NCBI GenBank assembly: GCA_016719855.1
Contig: JADJYH010000085.1
Location: 1-64,000 of the forward strand
Source of the DNA: Saprospiraceae bacterium
Lineage (GTDB): Bacteria; Bacteroidota; Bacteroidia; Chitinophagales; Saprospiraceae
Direction of reading: 5' to 3'
Length of the DNA stretch: 64,000 nt
Part shown: piece after piece, positions 8,562-17,681 of the stretch
Layout: each line of letters begins with the position of its first letter
Position numbering within the stretch: the stretch's first letter is position 1
The notes under the pieces: generated by a model
What the model was told of the DNA's origin: nothing
What the model saw: only the letters and a program-made list of their open reading frames with translations
Database searches by the model: none
Translations under genes and position numbers: made by a program

Positions 8562-11500
8562 ATGAAAACGAAACTCAACTCTGTTTACACACTTTTCTTT
8601 GTGTTGCTGGTCGCATATTTCCAGTTGTCAAATTCACCGAACCCGCCCAACGGCCATACTGGCGCACCACCCAGCAACAACACTTGTTCAAGTTCGCAGG
8701 GCGGCTGCCACTCAGGTGGCACCGGCACGGGCATGGTAACTATTGGCGGGCTGCCAGCGATGGTGACGCCGTGTACCGTTTACCCCCTCACGGTGACCAT
8801 CACCCGCACCAACAGCGACCCGCAGGTGGGCGGGTTCCAGCTCGTTGCGCAGCAATCGAACAACAACATCGCTTGCACCTTGAGCAACCCCGGCCCGTTT
8901 TCCAACGTGGAATCCAGCGGTGGGAAACTCTTCTTTGAACATTCGCCCGCACAGTCGTTCGGCCCCAACACCATGACTTTCACCGTGGACTGGACCGCTC
9001 CTAGCTCCTCCAACGGCGCCATCACCATGTACGCCGCCGCCAACCTCGCCAACGGCAACGGCAACACCTCCGGGGATGCCATCGTGACCACCACCGCCAC
9101 CGCCTCTCTCGTCGTTGTCGGCCCAATCACCGTCAATGTTACCGGCACCAACGTCAATTGCAACGGCAACAGCACCGGCTCCGCCACGGCCGCTGCCTCG
9201 GGCGGCGGTGGGCCTCCCTATACCTACAATTGGTCGAACGGCGGCTCCGGCCCCACCATCAACAACATCCCGGCTGGCACCTACACAGTCTCCGTGACCA
9301 ACCCATCCTGCGGCAGCGGCACTGGCTCCGTGACCATTACCCAACCGCCACCGCTCACGGTTTCCATTGTCGGGCAAACAAACATCACCTGCCTCATCCC
9401 GACTGGCTCCGCAACGGCACTGGCCAACGGCGGTACAGGCTCGTTTACTTACACCTGGTCCAACGGTCAATCTGGCCCGACGGCAACGCTGATGGCAGGG
9501 ACGCACACCGTTTCCGTGACCGACGCAAATGCCTGCCTAGTTACCGCCAGCGTCACCATCACCTCAAACACAACGCCGCCAACGGCAGAAGCAGGGCCGC
9601 CTGCGGTCATCACCTGTACCACCCCCATGCCAATGCTCAACGGCGCTGGCTCCTCCACTGGCGGCAACTACGCCTACCTCTGGACTACCTCGGACGGTAT
9701 CATCTCCAACGGCGCAACGACCCTTACGCCAACGGTCGCAGCAGCAGGAAGCTACACCCTCACCGTCACCAACAACACCAACGGCTGCACGGCCAGCGAC
9801 CTGACCACGGTGTCATTGAGCAATACGCCTCCAACTTCCAATGCAGGCCTGGACGGGCTGCTCACCTGTACCATCACCTCCCTGCAATTGAACGGCAATT
9901 CGTCTTCGCAGGGCAATAATTTCACCTACCTCTGGACCACCGCCGACGGCAATATCGTGAGCGGTGCAACAACGCTGATGCCCACTGTGAACGAACCTGG
10001 CTCCTACTGCCTCAAAGTCACCAACACCCTCAACGGCTGCACGGCCACCGATTGCGCCAGCGTAACCGAAAACATCACGTCCCCGTTGGCGAATGCGGGC
10101 AGTGCATCGCCGCTCACCTGCACCACCACGGAGGTCACGCTCAACGGTTCGGCCTCGTCGCAAGGCCCTAATTTCAGCTATCAGTGGACGACCGGGAACG
10201 GCCATTTCGTCAGCGGTGCAACCACCCTCATGCCGGTGGTGGACGTGGCTGCCGCCTACACCTTAACTGTGACCAATTCAACGAACGGTTGCACGGCTTC
10301 GTCCAGCGTGACGGTCACCTCCAACACCACGCTTCCTACAGCCAACGCTGGCCCGAACCGGGTGCTCAACTGCAACAACACCTCCGTGGTGCTCGATGGC
10401 TCCGGCTCGTCGCAAGGCCCCAATTTCAGTTACCTGTGGATCGGCCCCGGCATCCAGTCTGGCGGCAACACGCCCAACCCAACCGTCAACGCTGCGGGCA
10501 CCTACGTCATCCTCGTTACGAACACCAACACGGGCTGCGCCAAAACCGACACGGCCCTCGTCACGCAGACGCCAGCGCTCAATGCTTCCATTTCCGCTTC
10601 GCAAAACGTGGCATGCAACGGTGTAAACACGGGCAGCGCTACTGCGGCTGGCAGCGGCGGCACCGGGCCGTACGCCTACGCCTGGTCGAACAACGCCACC
10701 ACGCCGCAAATCACGAACATTGCCGCAGGCACCTACACCGTCTCCATCACGGACGCCGACAACTGCACGGCCACGGCCAGCATCATCATCACGCAACCGC
10801 CAGCCCTCAACCCAAATGCCTCGGCCACCGGGGAGACTTCCGTTGGGGCAAACGACGGCACAGCCACGGCCAGCCCCACGGGCGGTGTGCCCGGCTATAC
10901 CTATGCATGGAGCAACAACGCCACCACGCAGACTATCAATGGCCTCGCCCCCGGCAATTATTCCGTCTCCGTCACGGACGCCAACAACTGCACGTCTAGC
11001 CAAACGGTCACTGTGGCGAGCTTTAGTTGCGCAGGTTTTGGGGTAAACATGGCCTCCGTCAACCCAAGCTGCAATGGCGGCTCCGATGGCTCGGCCAGTG
11101 CCACGGTCAGCGGCGGCACGGGGCCATTCGAATACACTTGGTCAAATGGCGGCACCAACAGCAGCATCAACAACCTCGAGGCAGGCAGCTACACCGTGTC
11201 CGTCCTTGACGAAAACGGCTGCGAGGTGACGGGCAACGTGTCGCTCGTTGCGCCAACGGCGCTCAACCTCACCGTGCAACAAACCAATGTCGCCTGCCAC
11301 GGCGAAAGCTCTGGCTCGGCCACCGTCAATGCATCAGGCGGCACACCGGGCTACACGTACGACTGGTCGAACGGTGGCTCCGGCGCTTCGCAAAACGGCC
11401 TCCCGGCTGGCAACTACACCGTCAGCGTGACCGATGCAAATGGCTGCGAGGCAACGATTCAGGTCGTCATTTCACAGCCACCAACGCTCATGGGCAACCT

Positions 11501-13388
11501 GACCGCCTCCGGCGAATCGGGGGTTGGTGCAAATGACGGTACGGCTTCGGTGGCCGTATCGGGCGGGGTAGCGCCATACTCGTACCTCTGGAGCAACAAC
11601 GCCACCACTTCGGCCATCACGGGCTTGGCGCCGGGCAGTTATTGCGTGAGCGCTACGGATGCCAACGATTGTATTTTCACAGGCTGCGCAACGGTGTCCC
11701 CGTTTGGCTGTACGGGCCAGGGAATCATCATTTTGGGTGAAGACGTTAGTTGCGCTGGCGCAAATGATGGGACTGCGCAGGCGAATGCGACGGGATTTGA
11801 AGCGCCGTTGACCTACGCCTGGTCGAATGGTGGCACTGGCAACTCAGTCGGGAATCTGAGTGCAGGCACCTACACCGTCAGCGTTACTGGCTCCAATGGT
11901 TGCCAGTCCACCCAGAGCGTTGTAATCACGGAACCGACGGCGCTTGAAGTCGAAATTTTAACCCAAAACAACCTCGAATGTGTGGGCGGCAACGACGGCT
12001 CGATAACGGTGAATGGCACTGGCGGTACACCCGGCTACGCCTTCTCCTGGTCGAACGGTGCCACCACGCCGACCATTTCTGGTCTGACGGCGGGTATTTA
12101 CGAGGTGATTGTGAGCGACGAAAACAACTGCACCGCCACGGCCAGCATTGAAATCACGGTGCTGCCCGATACGGAAGCTCCGACTGCCGTGACCACAGAT
12201 ATAACCGTGAGCCTGAACCTCAGCGGCACGGCCACCATCACCCCGGCGATGGTGGATGGTGGAAGTACCGACAACTGTGGCATCGCTTCCCGCACACTGG
12301 ACGTGACATCGTTTGGCTGCGATGAGGTGGGCGAAAACACCGTGACGCTGACGGTCACCGATGACGCCGGAAATACGTCAACGGCCACAGCCACGGTGGT
12401 GGTTTTGGATGAAATTGCGCCGGTAATTGCTTGCCCGCAAAATATGACGGTGGACAACGGCTCCTGTCCCCCGACCGTGAATTACCTAGCCCCCACGGCC
12501 ACCGACAACTGCGGTGCTGCGACGGTTTCGCTGGTTGCTGGCCCCGAAAGTGGAGCGACCTTCCCCAGCGGCACAACGACCGTGACCTGGGGTGCTGATG
12601 ATGGCAATGGCAACATGGCAACCTGCTCATTCACCGTGACGGTCATCAGCAACTTTTCGGTCGGTACGGCCTTCGTCATGCCCACCTGTCACGGCGACAG
12701 CGATGGCACGGCGACGGCGACGGCCATTGGCGGAACTTCGCCTTACTCCTATTCTTGGAGCGACCCTGCCATCCAGCAGACCCAGACTGCCACTGGCCTC
12801 CTGGCTGGCAATTACAGCGTCAGCGTAACGGATGCGCAGGGCTGCATCGCCGTGCAAACGGTGCAGGTGACGGAGCCAACTGCCGTGGCAATTGCAATTG
12901 ACGATGTGCAGGATGCTACTGGCGGGCCAAACGGCTCCATCAGTATTACTGCCAGTGGCGGAGCGGGGAACTACAGCTACGAGTGGCTGTTCAACGGGAT
13001 TTTTTACTCAAACGAAGAAGATATTGCCGGGCTGTGGGACGGTGAGTACCACCTGGTGGCCACCGATGAGGATGGCTGCTCGCAGGAACTGACGGTCATA
13101 GTCGAAATGCTGGATGCCAGTAAGGAAAGAGCCTTGGAGCGCAGCATCACGCTGGCACCGAACCCAAGTTCTGGACGGGTATTCGTGAATTTTGACTTGG
13201 GGCAGGAGTTGCCGATGAGCCTACAAGTATTCGACCTGTCTGGCAGGGCGGTGCTGCCTGCACAGGTAGCGCTTGTTGCTTCCAAAACCATCGAGCTTGA
13301 CCTTCAGGGCACTGCCCCAGGGGTTTACCTGCTGCGGATCATCGTGGACGAAACAGTGGTAGTGAAACGGCTGGTGGTGGGGAGGTAA
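8562..13388 (+). CDS. Giant SprB-repeat surface protein with T9SS sorting tail
   Basis: Intact 1608-residue secreted protein. The start at 8562 gives a signal peptide (MKTKLNSVYTLFFVLLVAYF). Residues about 30-185 match the 'choice-of-anchor V' type region, including GHTGAPPSN and a CSSSQGGCHSGG cysteine/histidine site. Then follow SprB-type repeats (YTYNWSNGGSG...AGTYTVSVT), four PKD-like units of about 80 residues with TYLWTT cores (about 340-665), more SprB repeats, a HYR-type domain (about 1280-1365, APVIACPQNMTV) and further SprB repeats. The last 80 residues (LAPNPSSGRVFVNFDL...GVYLLRI...VKRLVVGR) are a T9SS type A sorting domain. The protein is expected to be exported by the Por/Gld system and anchored on the cell surface. 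SprB-like repeats suggest adhesion or motility, but the ligand is unknown. Confidence 0.9.
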   Translation: MKTKLNSVYTLFFVLLVAYFQLSNSPNPPNGHTGAPPSNNTCSSSQGGCHSGGTGTGMVTIGGLPAMVTPCTVYPLTVTITRTNSDPQVGGFQLVAQQSNNNIACTLSNPGPFSNVESSGGKLFFEHSPAQSFGPNTMTFTVDWTAPSSSNGAITMYAAANLANGNGNTSGDAIVTTTATASLVVVGPITVNVTGTNVNCNGNSTGSATAAASGGGGPPYTYNWSNGGSGPTINNIPAGTYTVSVTNPSCGSGTGSVTITQPPPLTVSIVGQTNITCLIPTGSATALANGGTGSFTYTWSNGQSGPTATLMAGTHTVSVTDANACLVTASVTITSNTTPPTAEAGPPAVITCTTPMPMLNGAGSSTGGNYAYLWTTSDGIISNGATTLTPTVAAAGSYTLTVTNNTNGCTASDLTTVSLSNTPPTSNAGLDGLLTCTITSLQLNGNSSSQGNNFTYLWTTADGNIVSGATTLMPTVNEPGSYCLKVTNTLNGCTATDCASVTENITSPLANAGSASPLTCTTTEVTLNGSASSQGPNFSYQWTTGNGHFVSGATTLMPVVDVAAAYTLTVTNSTNGCTASSSVTVTSNTTLPTANAGPNRVLNCNNTSVVLDGSGSSQGPNFSYLWIGPGIQSGGNTPNPTVNAAGTYVILVTNTNTGCAKTDTALVTQTPALNASISASQNVACNGVNTGSATAAGSGGTGPYAYAWSNNATTPQITNIAAGTYTVSITDADNCTATASIIITQPPALNPNASATGETSVGANDGTATASPTGGVPGYTYAWSNNATTQTINGLAPGNYSVSVTDANNCTSSQTVTVASFSCAGFGVNMASVNPSCNGGSDGSASATVSGGTGPFEYTWSNGGTNSSINNLEAGSYTVSVLDENGCEVTGNVSLVAPTALNLTVQQTNVACHGESSGSATVNASGGTPGYTYDWSNGGSGASQNGLPAGNYTVSVTDANGCEATIQVVISQPPTLMGNLTASGESGVGANDGTASVAVSGGVAPYSYLWSNNATTSAITGLAPGSYCVSATDANDCIFTGCATVSPFGCTGQGIIILGEDVSCAGANDGTAQANATGFEAPLTYAWSNGGTGNSVGNLSAGTYTVSVTGSNGCQSTQSVVITEPTALEVEILTQNNLECVGGNDGSITVNGTGGTPGYAFSWSNGATTPTISGLTAGIYEVIVSDENNCTATASIEITVLPDTEAPTAVTTDITVSLNLSGTATITPAMVDGGSTDNCGIASRTLDVTSFGCDEVGENTVTLTVTDDAGNTSTATATVVVLDEIAPVIACPQNMTVDNGSCPPTVNYLAPTATDNCGAATVSLVAGPESGATFPSGTTTVTWGADDGNGNMATCSFTVTVISNFSVGTAFVMPTCHGDSDGTATATAIGGTSPYSYSWSDPAIQQTQTATGLLAGNYSVSVTDAQGCIAVQTVQVTEPTAVAIAIDDVQDATGGPNGSISITASGGAGNYSYEWLFNGIFYSNEEDIAGLWDGEYHLVATDEDGCSQELTVIVEMLDASKERALERSITLAPNPSSGRVFVNFDLGQELPMSLQVFDLSGRAVLPAQVALVASKTIELDLQGTAPGVYLLRIIVDETVVVKRLVVGR

Positions 13389-13422
13389 TAGTGTAACGCT
13401 ATTTCAAGACGGGATACATTAG

Positions 13423-13466
13423 ATAAAAAAACCGCCGTTGCAATCGCAGCGGCGGTTTTTTTATCG
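13423..13466. terminator. Bidirectional rho-independent terminator
   Basis: AAAAAAACCGCCGTTG and its partner CAGCGGCGGTTTTTTT form a GC-rich stem flanked by an A-run and a T-run. It lies between the convergent ends of the SprB-like gene and the M16 peptidase gene and can serve both. Confidence 0.92.
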
Positions 13467-13500
13467 GTAAAAATTCTTAGGCAGATGAATTACAATGGGA

Positions 13501-13531
13501 CTGACTGCCAACTGTCAAACTGCCAACTCCA
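13501..13531. repeat. Word array (ACTGCCA family), single arm
   Basis: CTGACTGCCA-ACTGTCA-AACTGCCA-ACTCC abuts the stop codon of the M16 peptidase gene (13532). Confidence 0.55.
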
Positions 13532-16303
13532 TCAAGGCTTCGCCCCCTTCTCAAAATCGCCCGCCTTCACGTACACGAACTTGGAGGGATCCACGTGCTT
13601 TTTCATGGCGGCGTTGATTTGTGCAGGCGTCAGTGCCATTATTTTCTTTTCCAAATCGGCGTCCCACATCATCGTGCGGTCGAGTTGGAGGTAGTTGTTC
13701 AAGGTGCTGGAAAGGCTGCGGTCCTCAGCGCGGTTCATGCCACGGCTTTGAAGGTAGCCCGACTTGGCGGCATCCAGTTCCTCCGCGGTGAAGCCATCGG
13801 TGCGCATCTTGTCAATCTCCTCCTTGAAGGCGACCTCCAGCTTCGCAGCGTTCTCCGGTGCGTAGATGGCATACGCCTGGAACATGCCCGATTTGTCGTA
13901 GCTGCTGGCACTGAGGCCAGAGCCAACGCCGTAGCTCAGGCCCTCCTTCTGGCGGATGCGAACGGCAAGGCGGGAGTTGAGAAAGCCGCCACCGAGCATG
14001 AAATTGCCCATCACCAGCGCCGGGTAGTCCGGGTCGTCATCACGAACGTTGAGCGGCATACCAGCGATGAACACCGCATTTGCCTTGTCGGGCGTGTTGA
14101 TGGCTTCGCTCGTCGGCTTCACTTCTTTGTACACCGTCGGCACCCGGGTGTAGCCCGCTGGGCTTTTCCAGTTGCTGAACTGCTCCATCGTCACCTTCTT
14201 CACAGCCTCCTTGTCAAAGTCGCCCACTACCGCCAGCGTGGCATCGGTTGTACCGTAGAATTTGTTGTAAAACGCCTTTACATCTTCCAGTTTTAGGTTT
14301 TTCACGGCTTCTGCTTGCTCGTCCAGCGTCATCACGTAGCGGATGTCGCCTTTCGGGTAAGGGTTCATCGTGCGCTGGAACGTAGTGAATGCAAGCGCTT
14401 GCGGGTCGCTGCGCTGCGACTCGATGCCCGCCAGTTGCTCCTCTTTGAGCTTCTCAAATTCTTCTGGCGAAAAAGTCGAGTTCTTGAGCATGTCGCCCAC
14501 GAGCTTCATCACCTCGGGCAGGTTGTCGTGCTCCGCTTCGATGTTCACGCTGGCCGTGCTGCCGCTGCCGAAGATGTTCACCCTCGCTTTCAGGCGGTCG
14601 AGTTCGTCCTGCAACTGCTGGCGGCTCATGGTCTTGGTGCCCTTGTCGAGCATCATGGCAGCAAACGAAGCTGCCACGTCTTGGTTCATCAGGCTTTTTT
14701 CATCCCCAAAACGCAGCGTCATACGGGCCGACACGCTGTTTCCACGGGTTTCTTTCGGCAAAAAGGCAAACTCGATGCCCTTGTCGGCAGCCTCGCCACG
14801 GGTGGTGCGCTTCTCGATGTTTTCTGGTGCCGGGTCGAAGTTTTCGCCTTCGGCAATGGCTTCCTTGCCCTTGTAGTTCGCCAACAGCGTGGCGAGGTTC
14901 GGGGCATCGGGTATCTCGGAGCGGTCAGGATTTTTGTCCGGCATGAAAAGCCCCGTCGTGCGGTTGGATGGCTTGAAGTATTTTTTTGCAACGGCCACCA
15001 CGTCCTCGGCCTTCACGCCCTCCACGTAGTCACGGAAGAGGAAGGCAAGCCGCCAGTCGCCCATGGCGATGTACTCGCTGGCCCGGAGGCCCACGGTGGA
15101 AGAGCTTTTGAAGCCCAGTTCCCAATCCTTCAGTACGCGTTTTTTCGCCCGGTCCACCTCCTCGGCAGTGGGCGGGTTGGTGGTCAGTTCGTCCAGCACT
15201 TTCAGCATGGTCGCCTGGGCATCGTCCAGGGAGCTTTCCTGCCGCACGTCGGCATTGATGTAGATGAAGCCGCCTTCTTTTAGCGCTGGCGCAAATGACC
15301 AAACCGTGGCAGCTTTCTTGCTTTCCACGAGGGCCTTGTAGAGGCGTCCGGCAGGCTCGTTCGTCAGTATTTCATCCAAAACCGCCAGCGAAGCGTACTC
15401 TGGGTGGGCGCCCGGCGGCGTGTGGTACAAGCAGGATGCCACTTGCACATCGCCCGTGCGGCGCAAGGTCACGTTGCGTTCGCCGTCCTGCGTGGGGTCT
15501 TTGGTGTAGGTCGGAATCAGCTCACGGGTCGGTTTTGGTATTTTGCCAAAATACTCCTTCACGAGCGCCAGCGTCTTTTCCGGTTCGATTTTACCGGCCA
15601 CCACCAGCATGGCATTGTCGGGCTGGTAGTTCCTTTTGTAAAAAGCCTGGAGCCGGTCAATGGGCACGTTTTCGAGGTCGGCACGTGCGCCAATGGTCGA
15701 GTTGCCGTAGTTGTGCCAGAGGTATCCGGTGCTGATTACCCGCTCCATGAGCACGCTGGCAGGATCGTTTTCGCCCATCTCAAACTCGTTTCGCACCACG
15801 GTCATTTCGCTTTCGAGGTCTTTCTTCGCAATGTAGGAGTTCACCATGCGGTCGCTCTCCATGTCAAGCGCCCAGCGCAGGTTGTCTTCGGTGGCGTTGA
15901 AGCTCTCGAAGTAGTTCGTGCGGTCGTACCAAGTGGTGCCGTTGGGACGTGCGCCGTGCTCGGTCAGTTCCTGTGGGATGTTCGGGTGGTTCGGTGTGCC
16001 TTTGAACACGAGGTGCTCCAGCAGGTGCGCCATGCCCGTTTCGCCGTAACCCTCGTGGCGACTGCCCACCAGGTAGGTGATATTGACGGTGATGGTCGGT
16101 TTGGACTGGTCCGGGAAGAGCAGGAAGCGCAGTCCGTTGCTCGTCAGGCGGTACTCGGTAATGCCTTCGACGGTAGTCACTTTCTCGACGCCCTCGGGCA
16201 GTTTCATTTCCTTTTTGGCGGCGTTTTGCGCCCAGGCCGTGCTGCCAATGCAGAGTGCCAGCGCAAGGACGGCCATGCGGAAAAAGTTGTGCTTTCGATT
16301 CAT
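13532..16303 (-). CDS. M16 (insulinase-like) zinc metallopeptidase, two-domain
   Basis: Intact 923-residue secreted or periplasmic protein with a clear signal peptide (MNRKHNFFRMAVLALALCIGSTAWAQ). Zinc-binding HLLEH is at residues 93-97, and the third ligand is expected in the downstream EMTVVRNEFEMGEN stretch, the standard inverted HxxEH plus Glu layout of clan ME. A second, inactive M16 half starts around residue 520 (RMTLRFGDEKSL) and completes the peptide-holding clam shell. Family members degrade oligopeptides or process small proteins in the periplasm. The longer open frame extends upstream to 16477, but 16303 is preferred because it gives the signal peptide. Confidence 0.93.
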   Translation of the reverse strand: MNRKHNFFRMAVLALALCIGSTAWAQNAAKKEMKLPEGVEKVTTVEGITEYRLTSNGLRFLLFPDQSKPTITVNITYLVGSRHEGYGETGMAHLLEHLVFKGTPNHPNIPQELTEHGARPNGTTWYDRTNYFESFNATEDNLRWALDMESDRMVNSYIAKKDLESEMTVVRNEFEMGENDPASVLMERVISTGYLWHNYGNSTIGARADLENVPIDRLQAFYKRNYQPDNAMLVVAGKIEPEKTLALVKEYFGKIPKPTRELIPTYTKDPTQDGERNVTLRRTGDVQVASCLYHTPPGAHPEYASLAVLDEILTNEPAGRLYKALVESKKAATVWSFAPALKEGGFIYINADVRQESSLDDAQATMLKVLDELTTNPPTAEEVDRAKKRVLKDWELGFKSSSTVGLRASEYIAMGDWRLAFLFRDYVEGVKAEDVVAVAKKYFKPSNRTTGLFMPDKNPDRSEIPDAPNLATLLANYKGKEAIAEGENFDPAPENIEKRTTRGEAADKGIEFAFLPKETRGNSVSARMTLRFGDEKSLMNQDVAASFAAMMLDKGTKTMSRQQLQDELDRLKARVNIFGSGSTASVNIEAEHDNLPEVMKLVGDMLKNSTFSPEEFEKLKEEQLAGIESQRSDPQALAFTTFQRTMNPYPKGDIRYVMTLDEQAEAVKNLKLEDVKAFYNKFYGTTDATLAVVGDFDKEAVKKVTMEQFSNWKSPAGYTRVPTVYKEVKPTSEAINTPDKANAVFIAGMPLNVRDDDPDYPALVMGNFMLGGGFLNSRLAVRIRQKEGLSYGVGSGLSASSYDKSGMFQAYAIYAPENAAKLEVAFKEEIDKMRTDGFTAEELDAAKSGYLQSRGMNRAEDRSLSSTLNNYLQLDRTMMWDADLEKKIMALTPAQINAAMKKHVDPSKFVYVKAGDFEKGAKP

Positions 16304-16551
16304 AATGAAATTTATTTGGTTAAACACAGATTGCGTTTTGGCTGGTTGGCCGATTGGCGTTTTGGCAGCTCGGGATGATGAATATTCCCAACATGCCAAT
16401 GCACCAAATTCCAATGCGCCATCACAACATATTTTGAAAATGTCGGAAAAACGGCGGGAAGATACGCCAATGGACAAGCATCATTTAGCTAGGCTGTCAA
16501 ATGACTCGATTCCTTCGACGAATGGGCGTTTGGCCGACAAATTCTACCAAC

Positions 16552-16585
16552 AAAAAAGCCCTGCCACAGCGGCAAGGCCTTTTTG
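16552..16585 (-). terminator. Terminator downstream of the peroxiredoxin gene
   Basis: AAAAAAGCCCTGCC...GGCAAGGCCTTTTT forms a stem flanked by A- and T-runs, about 50 bases past the peroxiredoxin stop on the minus strand. The remainder of 16304-16635 shows no gene. Confidence 0.8.
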
Positions 16586-16635
16586 TTTTGGGTAAAAACT
16601 CGAGGCAAACCACTGCCCACACTTTTGCTTTTGCC

Positions 16636-17274
16636 TTAAAGATTAGGCTGCGGCGTCGTGCGCAGGTAGTACTTGATGCGCTTGTGTCCCTTCGGGAACT
16701 TGGTCGGGATGTCCTCGTCCTTGATGGCTGGCGCAATCACCACGTCCTCGCCCACCTTCCAGTCAACGGGCGTGGCCACGCTGTAGTTGGCGGTGAGTTG
16801 CAGGCTGTCAATCACCCGCAGGATTTCGAGGAAGTTGCGGCCAGTGCTGGCTGGGTAGGTCAGCGTCATTTTCACCTTCTTGTCCGGCCCGATGACGAAG
16901 ACCGTGCGCACGGTGAACTTCTCGGAGGCATTTGGGTGAATCATATCATACAGCTCGGCCACCTTGCGGTCGGGGTCGGCGATGACGGGGAAGTTCATCG
17001 TCACATGCTGCGTCTCCTCAATGTCTTTGAGCCATTCCATGTGCGAATCAATTGGGTCAACGCTGAGGGCAATGGCCTTGACGCCCCGCTTATCGAACTC
17101 GCCCTTCAGGGCGGCGGTGCGACCCAGCTCGGTGGTGCATACGGGCGTGAAATCGGCGGGGTGCGAGAACAGCAGCCCCCAGCTATCGCCGAGCCATTCG
17201 TGAAAGTGGATGGTGCCTTGGGTGGTTTCAGCGGTGAAGTCAGGGGCGATGTCCCCAAGTCTGATTGTTGCCAT
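16636..17274 (-). CDS. 1-Cys peroxiredoxin (AhpC/TSA, Prx6-type)
   Basis: Cytoplasmic thiol peroxidase of 212 residues, the usual length of the Prx6 group. The peroxidatic cysteine is C46 in FTPVCTTE, preceded by SHPADFTP, and the conserved Arg lies in the FTVRTVFVIGPDKK stretch. The C-terminal extension (VATPVDWKVGEDVVIAP) is typical of 1-Cys members and contributes to dimer formation; there is no resolving Cys in the usual 2-Cys position. It reduces hydrogen peroxide and alkyl peroxides. It stands alone between two terminators (16552-16585 and 17322-17358), so it is probably a single-gene transcript. Confidence 0.95.
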   Translation of the reverse strand: MATIRLGDIAPDFTAETTQGTIHFHEWLGDSWGLLFSHPADFTPVCTTELGRTAALKGEFDKRGVKAIALSVDPIDSHMEWLKDIEETQHVTMNFPVIADPDRKVAELYDMIHPNASEKFTVRTVFVIGPDKKVKMTLTYPASTGRNFLEILRVIDSLQLTANYSVATPVDWKVGEDVVIAPAIKDEDIPTKFPKGHKRIKYYLRTTPQPNL

Positions 17275-17321
17275 GTTTTGATTGTTTTTTTGTTAAAAAT
17301 GGATGTTTCAAAATGGTAAAC

Positions 17322-17358
17322 AAAAAAGCCTTTCCGTTGGCGTGGAAAGGCTTTTTTG
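17322..17358. terminator. Symmetric terminator hairpin
   Basis: CAAAAAAGCCTTTCC-GTTGGCGT-GGAAAGGCTTTTTTG is a near-perfect stem with A- and T-tails. It lies 48 bases upstream of the peroxiredoxin start and about 320 bases after the TPR gene stop, both on the minus strand, so it probably ends transcripts from the TPR operon. Confidence 0.88.
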
Positions 17359-17681
17359 CTGATAATCAACGACTTATGTCAAACATTGGTCGAAGTGCCT
17401 TTCCACTCAGTGTGTGCGGACAACAACAACATGCCTTGTTTGCGGAATGAATTCTCATCGTTGGTTATAGTTGATTGGAAGACAAGTTTGAGGGAGGAAT
17501 TGTTCAAAGGGTGGTGTGAAAATCTTGAGGAAAGTATTGGTGTTGTGGCCACGAAAATTTCCGGGGGATGATAAGTAAAAGCGTTTATCCAAAAAGGCCA
17601 GAAGGATAAAATAGCATAGGTGAACTGCGGCAATGTTGGATGGGTCAATATTCGGTTTCGGTTCACAACTTCTAGGATGGA
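17359..17681. other. Gene-free stretch
   Basis: Short open frames occur on both strands but none has a recognisable domain or gene-like codon use. It is most likely the 3' untranslated region of the TPR operon up to the hairpin at 17322-17358. Confidence 0.5.

Noticed and set aside
14315..15283. 322-codon open frame on the plus strand
   Set aside because: It lies fully antisense to the intact M16 peptidase and shows no domain.
17379..17666. Possible small gene downstream of the TPR operon
   Set aside because: Two overlapping frames on the same strand without a domain or a clear ribosome-binding site; better seen as a 3' untranslated region.
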